Below are positions 1 through 9,500 of a stretch of DNA of 64,000 nucleotides, in pieces. The translations under genes and the position numbers were made by a program. The first letter of the stretch is position 1. Each line of letters begins with the position of its first letter. Under the pieces are notes generated by a model that did not search any database, was not told the origin of the DNA, and saw only the letters and a list, made by a program, of their open reading frames with translations. The stretch comes from Bacteroidota bacterium (lineage in GTDB: Bacteria > Bacteroidota > Bacteroidia > NS11-12g > UBA955), in NCBI GenBank assembly GCA_030834125.1, contig JAURFW010000011.1:1-64000 (forward strand), read 5' to 3'.

Positions 1-2213
1 ACACTAAACACCCAATTGCTTTCCCATTTTCCTTTTTTCTTAGTTGTATATGTTACACTTAGATCTAATCGGTGATAGTTCGGGTTTCTGATATTGTTTC
101 TTGCATTAGTACCGGCATCAGGGATAGTATATCCTTGAACTGTATATTGACCTGAATAAAATGTCGTAGGTGTACCCGAACTAAAAATAAAGTTGGCGGC
201 AAAATCCCACTTATTATTTAAAGCGTATTGAGTTACAATATATAAATTATGAAGTCTGTCAAACCTGCTAGGGTACCAATTAAAGTCATTTATTCCTGGG
301 CTTTTTCTTTCACTTCTAGCTAATGTATAACTAATCCATCCAGTTAGCTTTCCAGTTGATTTTTTCAAATACACTTCTAATCCATACGCACGTCCAGTGC
401 CGGTAATTAATTCTCCCTCGAGAAATTCATTGAGTAATAAGTTTGCACCATCGACGTAATCTACCTGATTTTGTAAGTCTTTATAATAGGTTTCAATAGA
501 AGATTCAAAGTCTTGTTTGCCAATAGAAAAATTTCTAAAATAACCAATGGTATATTGATCTGCTTTTTCAGGTAAAATATTGTTTGTTGATGGTTGCCAA
601 ACATCAAATGGTACACTTGCTGCAGTATTAGAAATTAAATGCAGGTTCTGTACCATTCTGTTATAACCCCCTTTTATACTACTAAATCTATTAAACTGAT
701 ATTTAAAACCCAACCGAGGTTCGGGATTAAAATAACTTGCAATAACTTCATTGCTACTAACTTCCCAAATGCTATCAACGAACTTTCTTTGGCCTTCAGC
801 AATTGGATTTTGATAAGAGTATACTTTGCTCTTTCCTAAATAAAGAAATTGGCTAACACGAAGACCCATGCGGATTGAAAATCTCCCATTTGAATTGTAA
901 TCTTCTGTTAAGTAAACTGCATTTTCAAGGGCGTATTTATTAGGAAGACTAAAGTTATTTGTTCCCGCAGAGCTAGTTGCAACCGCGTTACCCGGAGTAA
1001 AAATGTAGTAAGTAGACTGACCACCAAAGCCTATTTGATTTTTTGGATTTGCGAAATAGGTAAAATCAGCTTTAAGGCTATTGTTGTTTATGTAAGAGGT
1101 CCAATTAAAGGACAAATCATTACCGTTGCTAAACTCTAAATTATATCTATATCGGCTGTAGTAATAGGTTATGTTTGAGAACCATTTGTCATTGTAGACA
1201 TGATTCCATCTACCGGTAACGGTGCTATTGCCCCATTTTACTCCAAACGCATTTGCAGCGTAGAAAATATCATCTCCGATATAAGTTGATAGGAAAAACC
1301 TATCTTTAGCAGTTTCATAATTAACCTTTGCCGTTAAATCATAAAAGTAAAACCTACTTCCACTAAGGTCATCATTTAAAAAGGGTTTCGCTAAAACATC
1401 AATATAACTTCGTCTTCCGGCGATTATAAAACTAGCCTTATCTGTTGCAATGGGACCTTCTATTGAACCACGACTAAAAATTGTACCAATACCTCCATTT
1501 GCTTGATACTTCTTATTGTTACCATCTTTGGTGATAACATCTAATACAGAGCTTAATCTTCCACCATAATTTGCGGGTATACCTCCTTTTATAAGCTGTA
1601 CATCTTTTACCGCATCAGGGTTGAAAATACTGAAAAACCCAAATAAGTGAGCAGAATTAAAAATTGGAGCTTCATCCATTAATACTAAGTTTTGATCTAT
1701 TGATCCGCCGCGAACATTGAAACCGGAAGCTCCTTCACCTACTGTGGTTACTCCAGGTAATAATTGAATGCTCTTTATAACGTCAGCCTCTCCTAAGAAA
1801 GCCGGGATTTTTTTAATTACTTTTCCAGTTATACTTTGTGTTGATATGTCAATTTTCTTAACATTATCATTTTTTCTTGCCCTTACATTAACCTCCTCAA
1901 TTTCCTCAATTTCAGGTTTAAGAAAGAATTTTTTTGAGATAGATTCTCCAGCTTTTATAGTTATTACCGTTTCTAAATTTTCAAAGTCTTTAGAAGAAAT
2001 TTTAATATCGTGTTTCCCGCTAGAAAGTATAAGACTGAAATAGCCGTAATTATTAGTAATAACCGAAGTGTTATCAGTTATTGATTGAACAACTGCTCCC
2101 TTAATTGTTTCACCCGACGAATTATCTTTAATAAATCCACTAAGCGTAGCGGTTTGGGCAATCAAATACCCTGGAAAAATCCAACTCACGAGGAGGAAAA
2201 ACCGAGTCCACAT
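1..2213 (-). CDS. TonB-dependent outer membrane receptor, C-terminus cut by window edge
   Basis: About 738 residues are visible; the gene runs off the left edge, so the end of the barrel is missing. The ATG at 2213 opens a signal peptide (MWTRFFLLVSWIFPGYLIAQ). A carboxypeptidase-like regulatory domain follows at about 22-100. The plug is at about 130-240, with GASGFNVRGGS near 162-171, then MDEAPIFNSAHLFG and NYGGRLSSVLDV. Beta-strand-rich barrel sequence continues to the edge (for example YHRLDLSVTYTT near position 70). Such receptors import bulky ligands across the outer membrane using TonB-ExbBD energy. No SusD partner is visible, so the substrate is unknown. A perfect TAnnTTTG box lies 10 bases before the ATG, inside the terminator stem of the preceding gene. 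The family call is secure. Confidence 0.93.
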   Translation of the reverse strand, partial: MWTRFFLLVSWIFPGYLIAQTATLSGFIKDNSSGETIKGAVVQSITDNTSVITNNYGYFSLILSSGKHDIKISSKDFENLETVITIKAGESISKKFFLKPEIEEIEEVNVRARKNDNVKKIDISTQSITGKVIKKIPAFLGEADVIKSIQLLPGVTTVGEGASGFNVRGGSIDQNLVLMDEAPIFNSAHLFGFFSIFNPDAVKDVQLIKGGIPANYGGRLSSVLDVITKDGNNKKYQANGGIGTIFSRGSIEGPIATDKASFIIAGRRSYIDVLAKPFLNDDLSGSRFYFYDLTAKVNYETAKDRFFLSTYIGDDIFYAANAFGVKWGNSTVTGRWNHVYNDKWFSNITYYYSRYRYNLEFSNGNDLSFNWTSYINNNSLKADFTYFANPKNQIGFGGQSTYYIFTPGNAVATSSAGTNNFSLPNKYALENAVYLTEDYNSNGRFSIRMGLRVSQFLYLGKSKVYSYQNPIAEGQRKFVDSIWEVSSNEVIASYFNPEPRLGFKYQFNRFSSIKGGYNRMVQNLHLISNTAASVPFDVWQPSTNNILPEKADQYTIGYFRNFSIGKQDFESSIETYYKDLQNQVDYVDGANLLLNEFLEGELITGTGRAYGLEVYLKKSTGKLTGWISYTLARSERKSPGINDFNWYPSRFDRLHNLYIVTQYALNNKWDFAANFIFSSGTPTTFYSGQYTVQGYTIPDAGTNARNNIRNPNYHRLDLSVTYTTKKKGKWESNWVFS

Positions 2214-2222
2214 ATTAGACTA

Positions 2223-2255
2223 ACAAAAATACCTCCGAAATGGAGGTATTTTTGT
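2223..2255 (-). terminator. intrinsic terminator after gltA
   Basis: A perfect 14-bp inverted repeat, ACAAAAATACCTCC at 2223-2236 and GGAGGTATTTTTGT at 2242-2255, with a 5-base loop. Read on the minus strand it lies about 50 bases after the gltA stop and ends in a T-rich arm. The same hairpin forms on the plus strand. Confidence 0.75.
2224..2231 (-). promoter_or_regulatory. -7 promoter element of the TonB receptor gene
   Basis: On the minus strand this reads TATTTTTG, a full match to the Bacteroidota -7 consensus TAnnTTTG, and it ends 10 bases before the ATG at 2213. It lies within the descending arm of the hairpin at 2223-2255, so the same bases may end gltA transcription and start that of the receptor. 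No clear -33 TTG is seen at normal spacing. Confidence 0.5.
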
Positions 2256-2261
2256 GATATA

Positions 2262-2282
2262 TCGATTAATGCTATTAATCGA
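2262..2282. repeat. 9-bp perfect inverted repeat downstream of gltA
   Basis: TCGATTAAT (2262-2270), a 3-base spacer GCT, then ATTAATCGA (2274-2282). It sits between the gltA stop and the main terminator hairpin. It could be an mRNA 3'-end stem or a binding site for a dimeric regulator; the sequence alone does not decide. Confidence 0.5.
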
Positions 2283-2302
2283 GGTACAAATGTTGTTATT
2301 AG

Positions 2303-3595
2303 TTAGGCTCTTTTATCTATTGGAATAAACTCTCTCAATGTTGCACCCGTATAAATTTGTCTTGGGCGAGCAATAGGGTGTTTATCACGGCGCATTTCTT
2401 GCCATTGGCTGATCCATCCAGGTAGACGACCTAATGCAAACAATACAGTAAAGAAGTCAGTTGGGAAACCTAGGGCACGGTATATGATTCCAGAATAGAA
2501 ATCTACGTTCGGGAATAATTTACGCTCCACAAAATAGGGATCCTTTAATGCTGCCTGCTCAAGTTCTTTTGCGATTTCCAATACGGGATCGTTAACTCCA
2601 AGTTTTTCCAATACTTCGTCTGCTGAGGTTTTAATTATTTTCGCACGAGGGTCGAAGTTCTTGTATACACGATGTCCGAATCCCATTAAACGGAATGGAT
2701 CATTCTTGTCTTTTGCCTTATCGAGATATTTCTGAACATCACCACCGTCATTTTTGATGTTTTCTAACATCTCTAATACTTCTTGGTTTGCACCTCCATG
2801 AAGAGGACCCCAAAGAGCACTAATACCTGCAGAAATACTACTGTATAAACTTGCTTGGCTTGAGCCTACTACACGAACAGTACTTGCAGAACAGTTTTGC
2901 TCATGATCCGCGTGAAGAATTAAAAGCTTATTCATTGCTTTTACCACCACTGGGTCAGGCGTATAGTTAGGGTCTGCAACTTGACCAAAAGACATATTTA
3001 GGAAGTTGGTCACATAATCTAAATTATTCTTTGGATAAACAGTAGGGTGACCATTTTGCTTTTTGAAAATCATAGCGCAGATGGTTGGCATTTTTGCCAT
3101 TAACCTTATTACAGTGCGGTTTATAGCTTCCTCTGGTCTGTTTGGATTTAATGCTTTAGGGTAATATAAGCTTAGTGCAGAAATCATACTGCTTAATTGT
3201 CCCATTGGATGGCTACCTGTTGGGAATGCCTTAAACATAGCATCTAACCCTTCATTTACTAAAGTGTGTTCAGTGATACTAGTCTCAAAAGATTCTATTT
3301 CAACCTTATTAGGTAGCTTTCCGTAAAGAATCAAGTACGATACTTCAAGAAATGAACAATTTTCAGCTAAATCTTCGATACTATATCCTCTATGACGTAG
3401 AATTCCTTTTTCACCGTCTAAAAAAGTAATTTCACTAGTTGTTGAACCGGTATTTTTATAACCAGGGTCTAAGGTTATATGACCTGTTTTACTCCTTAAG
3501 GTAGAAATGTCAATGGCTTTTTCTCCCTCGGAACCTTTGATTACGGGAAATTCAAATTCATTTCCCTCTAGTGTAATTTTTGCAATTTCTGACAT
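2303..3595 (-). CDS. gltA: citrate synthase, type II
   Basis: 430 residues, the normal length for hexameric bacterial citrate synthase. It condenses oxaloacetate and acetyl-CoA to citrate at the entry of the TCA cycle, in the cytoplasm. The catalytic triad is visible: H266 in GPLHGGAN, H308 in MGFGHRVY and D365 in FPNVDFYSG. HADHEQN (about 228-234) and the C-terminal GWISQW motif are also present. The ATG at 3595 is 19 bases behind a full promoter (TTTG, 20 bases, TATATTTG), and a strong terminator follows, so it appears to be a single-gene transcript separate from the lysS group upstream. Confidence 0.98.
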   Translation of the reverse strand: MSEIAKITLEGNEFEFPVIKGSEGEKAIDISTLRSKTGHITLDPGYKNTGSTTSEITFLDGEKGILRHRGYSIEDLAENCSFLEVSYLILYGKLPNKVEIESFETSITEHTLVNEGLDAMFKAFPTGSHPMGQLSSMISALSLYYPKALNPNRPEEAINRTVIRLMAKMPTICAMIFKKQNGHPTVYPKNNLDYVTNFLNMSFGQVADPNYTPDPVVVKAMNKLLILHADHEQNCSASTVRVVGSSQASLYSSISAGISALWGPLHGGANQEVLEMLENIKNDGGDVQKYLDKAKDKNDPFRLMGFGHRVYKNFDPRAKIIKTSADEVLEKLGVNDPVLEIAKELEQAALKDPYFVERKLFPNVDFYSGIIYRALGFPTDFFTVLFALGRLPGWISQWQEMRRDKHPIARPRQIYTGATLREFIPIDKRA

Positions 3596-3614
3596 ATCTT
3601 TTTTTGGAATTAGG

Positions 3615-3646
3615 CAAATATAGTCAGAAACAAAGGCTGTTTCAAA
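3615..3646 (-). promoter_or_regulatory. gltA promoter (-33 TTTG, -7 TATATTTG)
   Basis: On the minus strand TTTG (3646-3643) is followed after 20 bases by TATATTTG (3622-3615), 19 bases before the gltA ATG. Both elements and the spacing fit the Bacteroidota SigA-type promoter. It is the most complete promoter in the window. Confidence 0.75.
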
Positions 3647-3671
3647 TGTTTGAACAAACTTTACACAAACT

Positions 3672-3926
3672 TTAACGAGATTCTAATTCTTTTATTCCTT
3701 TTGCTGTGAGTTGAAATTTTACTTTCAGAATTGCATCCATATTAATAGTTAATTTCTGTTTATTCGATGAGTCTAATGCCTTGATATACCTATGATGTAG
3801 TAGCTGTTTAACTATATCAATAATTACAGGTTTGCTAAGATTAATTTCATCAATAACTGCTTCCAATGATTCTGCATGAATCATTCTCTCCATTACTAAT
3901 ATTTCGTCATTACCAATTTCGAGCAT
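3672..3926 (-). CDS. small winged-helix-like protein of unknown function
   Basis: 84 residues, ATG at 3926, five bases after the lysS stop, so probably translated from the lysS mRNA. I do not recognise a named family. The order of predicted elements (a helix, then the segment around VIDEINLSKPVIIDIVKQLL, the hydrophobic HHRYIKAL, and a closing FQLTAKGIKELES helix) resembles MarR/PadR-like winged helix domains. Many small wHTH proteins end with a similar TxKG motif. It has no cysteines and no membrane segment. It could be a DNA-binding regulator or a structural winged helix. Its end runs up to the gltA promoter region. Confidence 0.7.
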   Translation of the reverse strand: MLEIGNDEILVMERMIHAESLEAVIDEINLSKPVIIDIVKQLLHHRYIKALDSSNKQKLTINMDAILKVKFQLTAKGIKELESR

Positions 3927-3931
3927 TTCAT

Positions 3932-5446
3932 TTAAAGTCCTTTTTCTGGTCGCATTTGCGGAAAGAAAAGTACCTCTTGTATTGAAGACTGATTGGTTAA
4001 CATCATTGTTAATCTATCGATTCCAATTCCTAAACCACTAGTAGGGGGCATTCCATATTCTAAAGAACGAATAAAATCATGATCCATAGCCATTGCTTCT
4101 TCATCGCCCCTTTCTGCAAGCTTCAATTGGTCTTCAAAACGTTCTTTTTGGTCTATTGGGTCATTTAATTCGGAATAGGCATTAGCTATTTCTTTTCCAT
4201 TTACAAATAGTTCAAAGCGTTCAACTAAACCTTCTTTCTCTCTATGTTTTTTTGTAAGGGGACTCATTTCTATTGGATAATCTGTAATGAACGTTGGTTG
4301 AATTAAATGCCCCTCGGCTTTTGAACCAAATATTTCATCTATGAGTTTTGCTGAACCCATATCCGAAGTAACTTCACAACCTATGCTTTTTGCAAATTGT
4401 CCAAGATCTTCTTCAGATTTACCTTCTATATCGAAATCTGCATATTTTTTAATGGCTTCAGCCATCGTAAGGCGTTGATATGGACGAGCAAAAGATATAT
4501 TATTATCACCAACAGTAGCATCAGTGGTTCCGTTAACATCAATTGCTGCCTTTTCAATCATCTCTTCGACAAAATCCATCATCCAGTTATAATCCTTATA
4601 GGCTACATAAATTTCTAGACCAGTAAATTCCGGATTGTGAGTTCTGTCTATACCTTCGTTTCTGAAGTTCTTTGCAAATTCGTATACACCATCAAAGCCA
4701 CCTACAATGAGCCTTTTCAGATATAGTTCATTTGCAATTCTGAGGTAAAGAGGCATGTCAAGTGCATTGTGATGTGTTTTAAAAGGTCTTGCCGCTGCAC
4801 CACCATGAATTGCTTGTAAAATTGGGGTTTCAACTTCTAGATATCCCCTTTCGTTAAATAGGTTTCTTAGACTTTGAATTAGTTTACTTCTTTTAAGAAA
4901 AATATCTTTTTTCTCAGGGTTAACAATTAAATCTACATAGCGCATTCTGTAACGTGCTTCTGGGTCGGTAAATGCGTCATATATAATGCCATCTTTTTCC
5001 TTGGGAAGTGGAAGTGGATTTAAGCATTTTGACAATAGAGTTAGTGAACTTACATGAACAGAAATTTCACCAGTTTTGGTAAAGAAAACATAACCTTTAA
5101 CTCCAATTATATCGCCTATATCGAGAAGTTTTTTGAATACATTATTGTATAAGGTTTTATCCTCATTAGGACAAATCTCATCTCTATTGACATAAATCTG
5201 GATTTTCGCACTGCTATCTTGAAGAACGGCGAAAGCGGCCTTACCCATGATACGGCGGGCCATTAAACGACCAGCAATAACTACTTCTTTAAAATTATCA
5301 GGGTTATTCTCAAAGTTCGTAAGAATTTCTTGAGCAAAAGTATTTACTGGAAAAAGTTCTGCAGGAAAAGGGTTTATACCTATAGCTTTTAATTCAGAAA
5401 GTGATTCTCTCCTCAGTCTTTGTTGTTCGTTTATACTTGGTTCCAT
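3932..5446 (-). CDS. lysS: lysyl-tRNA synthetase, class II
   Basis: 504 residues, normal for LysRS class II, which charges tRNA-Lys with lysine. It has an N-terminal OB-fold anticodon-binding domain (about 55-165) and a class II catalytic core. The core holds motif 1 around [10 protein letters not shown], motif 2 [15 protein letters not shown], and motif 3 [13 protein letters not shown] near the C-terminus. The start [16 protein letters not shown] is a typical amphipathic leader. A TAAATTTG box 13 bases before the ATG suggests its own promoter, although lspA ends only about 35 bases upstream. The small winged-helix-like gene follows at once. Confidence 0.98.
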   Translation of the reverse strand: MEPSINEQQRLRRESLSELKAIGINPFPAELFPVNTFAQEILTNFENNPDNFKEVVIAGRLMARRIMGKAAFAVLQDSSAKIQIYVNRDEICPNEDKTLYNNVFKKLLDIGDIIGVKGYVFFTKTGEISVHVSSLTLLSKCLNPLPLPKEKDGIIYDAFTDPEARYRMRYVDLIVNPEKKDIFLKRSKLIQSLRNLFNERGYLEVETPILQAIHGGAAARPFKTHHNALDMPLYLRIANELYLKRLIVGGFDGVYEFAKNFRNEGIDRTHNPEFTGLEIYVAYKDYNWMMDFVEEMIEKAAIDVNGTTDATVGDNNISFARPYQRLTMAEAIKKYADFDIEGKSEEDLGQFAKSIGCEVTSDMGSAKLIDEIFGSKAEGHLIQPTFITDYPIEMSPLTKKHREKEGLVERFELFVNGKEIANAYSELNDPIDQKERFEDQLKLAERGDEEAMAMDHDFIRSLEYGMPPTSGLGIGIDRLTMMLTNQSSIQEVLFFPQMRPEKGL

Positions 5447-5459
5447 GCAATATGATTTG

Positions 5460-5467
5460 CAAATTTA
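5460..5467 (-). promoter_or_regulatory. -7 promoter element of lysS
   Basis: TAAATTTG on the minus strand, ending 13 bases before the lysS ATG, in the short gap after lspA. It fully matches TAnnTTTG; no good -33 element was found. Confidence 0.45.
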
Positions 5468-5480
5468 GCCAATTTTTATA

Positions 5481-6149
5481 CTATAAATTGTTTGTGGAAG
5501 AATTATCTGTTTTAGATTCAGAGGATTGTTTTGAGAGAATTATTGACGGTGAAGGAAGGGTAAACCATTTTTGGGCTATAATCATTATTGCTACGCCAAC
5601 TGTTATACAAGCATCAGCAAAGTTCCAAATTGGTGCGAAAAATACAAAATGTTCACCGCCAATAAACGGAATCCAATCCGCAGGAACACCTTCATAAATA
5701 GGGGCATAAAACATATCTACTACGTGGCCCTCGAACCAAGTAGCGACATATCCATTAATATCATCAAAAACAACACCATAAAAGATAGAATCAATAATAT
5801 TTCCAATAGCACCTGCAAGTACCAAAGCCAAAGATATAATTAGTCCTTTATGATAGTTGCCTTTAATAATTGAAACCAAATAAACTATTCCAAAGGCTGA
5901 AACCAGTATTCGGAAGAAAGTGAGGATTAGTTTCCCTACTTTACCGCCTCCAAAAAGTTTCATTCCAAAGGCCATGCCTTCGTTTTCAATAAAGTATAAC
6001 TTAAACCAATTCTCAAATAAAGTAAAAGACTCTCCGTAAATGAAGTGAGTCTTTATATAAATTTTAATAATTTGATCGATTAATACTGCACCAATTAATA
6101 CAGTAAAAGCCAATATCCAACGGTTTCTACTAGTTTTTAGAGATTCCAA
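5481..6149 (-). CDS. lspA: lipoprotein signal peptidase (signal peptidase II), Bacteroidota long form
   Basis: 222 residues, against about 165 in E. coli. It is an inner-membrane aspartyl protease that removes signal peptides from lipidated prolipoproteins. Four hydrophobic segments are visible. The catalytic aspartates correspond to D145 (GHVVDMF) and D179 (FNFADA), with the conserved GNIID at 116-120. The extra length lies in two periplasmic insertions: about 16 residues between GNIID and VVD, and about 15 between VVD and NFAD. A polar tail also follows residue 200. The start codon lies 2 bases after the DksA-like gene's stop, in the ileS operon. Confidence 0.96.
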   Translation of the reverse strand: MESLKTSRNRWILAFTVLIGAVLIDQIIKIYIKTHFIYGESFTLFENWFKLYFIENEGMAFGMKLFGGGKVGKLILTFFRILVSAFGIVYLVSIIKGNYHKGLIISLALVLAGAIGNIIDSIFYGVVFDDINGYVATWFEGHVVDMFYAPIYEGVPADWIPFIGGEHFVFFAPIWNFADACITVGVAIMIIAQKWFTLPSPSIILSKQSSESKTDNSSTNNL

Positions 6150-6151
6150 AA

Positions 6152-6529
6152 TTAACGCTTAATTTTAGCTTCTACAGTTTGGGTAGTGTGTGGAACCAGT
6201 ATTAATCTTTCTTTGGGAATAAGCTTTCCAGTGGTTTTGCATACACCATAGGTTTTATTTGAAATTCTTACCAAAGCAGCCTCTAAACTTTTGATAAATT
6301 TTAATTGGTGTGCAGCCAACTGATTTAAACTTTCTTTCTCTAAGGTCTCCGCACCATCATCTAAAGTAAGGTAATTATTATTTGAAGAATCTGCACCACT
6401 TCCATCACCATCTTTTAATTGACCCTGTAAAGTTCTAAACTCAGATTTTGCCGAGTCCAATTTCTTCATAATTATGGCTCTGAACTCTTCTAATTCAGCA
6501 TCGGTGTAACGGGTTTTTTCTCTTTCCAT
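6152..6529 (-). CDS. DksA/TraR-family protein with degenerate zinc finger
   Basis: 125 residues. It has an N-terminal coiled-coil region (about 8-40) and an acidic linker. The ending is DksA/TraR-like, YGVCKTTGKLIPKERLILVPHT, but only one of the four usual zinc cysteines remains (C97). The family binds the RNA polymerase secondary channel and alters promoter response to ppGpp; that role is inferred here. Metal-free versions occur in other bacteria. It sits between ileS (gap about 18 bases) and lspA (2 bases), an order common in Bacteroidota and probably one operon. Confidence 0.9.
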   Translation of the reverse strand: MEREKTRYTDAELEEFRAIIMKKLDSAKSEFRTLQGQLKDGDGSGADSSNNNYLTLDDGAETLEKESLNQLAAHQLKFIKSLEAALVRISNKTYGVCKTTGKLIPKERLILVPHTTQTVEAKIKR

Positions 6530-6547
6530 AGACTTTAAGTTTTAGAT

Positions 6548-9500
6548 TTAACTTTTTATAATTTTCAAAAATAGGGGTTTTTCGTATACTTCTGTTTGAA
6601 GTTCTGTTACTGAATCGTTAAACGAAATACTTGACGCAAGTACTTCAGAGGCAATATATTGCGAAAAATTAAATGCACTTTCTTGAAGCTCTGAATCACC
6701 AGAATATTCAATTTCTATATGGTCTGTAACTTCAAATCCAAGTTCTTTTCTGAGGTTTTGAATTCTATTTACCATTTCACGTGCAATACCCTCTTGTTTT
6801 AACTCATCAGTAATATTAATATCAAGTGCAACGGTCGTATCACCTTCACTACTAACTAACCATCCTGGCATATCTTGTGTAGATAATTCAATTTCGCTAA
6901 TGAGAATTTCTTGGATTTCACCGTTTACATCTATTTCAATTTTCCCTTCAGATTCAAGAATTTGAATCTGTTCTTTGTTTAACAATTGAATTGCATTTCC
7001 AACCACCTTCATTTTAGGACCAAGTTTTTTACCAAGTACCTTAAAGTTGGGTTTAACTTTTTTAACTAAAAGTTGATTGTCTGCTGAAAGGAATTCAATT
7101 TCTTTAACATTTACCTCAGAAAGAATAATATGTTTTACGGCATTTAATTCTTCTTCCATTTTGGGATTTAAGATGGGAATTAATATTTTTTGTAATGGTT
7201 GACGTACCTTAATTTTCTCTTTTTTACGAAGTGATAATACGAGACTACTTACAAGTTGCGCCCTTGCCATTTTCGATTCTAGATCGGTATCAATCCAACT
7301 TCTATCAACTTCAGGCCAGTCTGTTAAATGAACAGATTCTACTTCACTGCCTTGATGAATTTTATGGTTATTTAAAGCGCGGAATAACCAATCTGAGAAG
7401 AAGGGTACAACCGGAGCAATAATTTTAGAGAGGGTATTTAAGCAAGTAAATAGAGTATCATAAGCAGCGAGTTTATCTTCGTTTAATTCACCTTTCCAAA
7501 AGACTCTTCTTGACAAACGAACAAACCAGTTACTGAGTTCTTCACCAACAAATTCTTCTATCAATCTTGATCCTTTTGTTGGATCATAGTCATTCAATGA
7601 ATTGGTTACCTCACTTACTAATGAGTTTAACTTACTCATAATCCATCTATCTAACTCACTTCGATTTTCTTTATTAATTGTTCTATTCGAGTCAAACTGA
7701 TAATTATCAATATTGGCATAGATTGCAAAGAATCCATAAGTATTATAAAGGGTACCTAAGAATTTTCTTTGCGACTCTTGCACGCCATCTAAGTCGAATT
7801 TTAAATTATCCCAAGGTTGTGAATTAGTTGACATATACCAACGAACGGCATCTGCTCCAAATTTATCAACTGTGGTAAACGGATCAATTGCATTGCCAAG
7901 TCGTTTACTCATTTTATTGCCGTTTTTATCTAGTACTAGACCATTGGCAATTACATTTTTAAATGCTACACTATCAAAAAGCATAACACCCAGCGCATGA
8001 AGTGTGAAGAACCAGCCTCTAGTTTGATCCACTCCTTCTGCTATAAAGTCAGCAGGGAAGTTAGAATTGAAAATATCATCATTTTCAAATGGCCAGTGCC
8101 ATTGTGCATAAGGCATTGCACCACTATCAAACCAAACATCTATTAGGTCAGTTTCTCTTTTCATTGGTTTACCTGAAGGGCTAACCAACGTAATATCATC
8201 TACAAAAGGACGATGTAAATCGAAGGAGTCTTTATCTACAGTTTGATTTAAGCCTAATGATTGGTTTGCATTTTCAATTTCCTCAACTAATTGGTTTATA
8301 CTTCCGATACAAATTTCCTCTTCTTGGTCTTCTGTGCGCCAAATAGGCAAGGGTGTTCCCCAATATCTAGATCTACTTAGATTCCAATCTACAAGATTCT
8401 CCAACCAGTTTCCAAATCTACCTTCACCTGTACTTTTGGGTTTCCAATTTATGGTTTTATTTAGCTCTACCAAACGATCTTTAACAGCCGTAGTTTTGAT
8501 GAACCAACTTTCTAATGGATAGTAAAGTATTGGTTTATCTGTTCTCCAACAATGCGGATAAGTGTGCTCATAACGTTCAACTTTAAATGCTTTATTTTCA
8601 GTTTTTAGTTTAATGGCAATTCTCTCGTCAACGCTTAGGTATTTATCACGTCCTTGAATTTCAATTTCTGTATTTTTTTCGTCTTCAGATAGATATGCTT
8701 CCTTAACGAATTCACCTGCAAAATCAATTACCTCCTCTACAAATTTTCCTTCTTTATTAACAAGGGTTAAACTACCAATTCCATTTTGCTTGCAGGTTCT
8801 AAAGTCATCTGCTCCAAAACTTGGTGCTAAATGTACAATACCAGTACCATCTTCAGTACTAACAAAATCGCCGATTACAACTCGAAATGCATCACCATCT
8901 GTAGGTTGGGTATAAGGCAAAAGTTGTTCGTATTTAGTGCCTTCTATGTCTTTTCCGATGATGGTTTTAATGATTTTCCAAGGAAGTTGTTTACTTCCAG
9001 GTTCATATTCATCAAATGATATATTTTCATTTTCAGCGTTGAAGAATTTATGAATTAAATCCTTCGCTAATGTCACGATAATTTTATCTCCAGTGTAAGG
9101 ATTAAAGGTTTCAACATCCACATATTGAATTCTTGCTCCAACTGCTAATGCTGTATTACTTGGTAAAGTCCAGGGTGTGGTTGTCCAAGCAATGAAATAT
9201 TCATTTTCTGTTCCTACTTTTTTAAACTGGGCTACAACCGTAGTGTCTTTAACATTTTGGTAAGTACCAGGTTGGTTTAACTCATGTGAACTTAATCCCG
9301 TGCCGGCAGCAGGTGAATAAGGCTGAATGGTATATCCTTTATACAAAAACCCTTTATCGTAGAGCTTTTTTAATAAAGACCACAGGGTTTCTATATATTC
9401 ATTTTCGTAGGTTACATAAGGGTTATCTAGATCAACCCAGTAACCAATTCTTTTAGTTAAATCATCCCAAGTATCCTTAAACTTAAGGACATCTGTTCTA

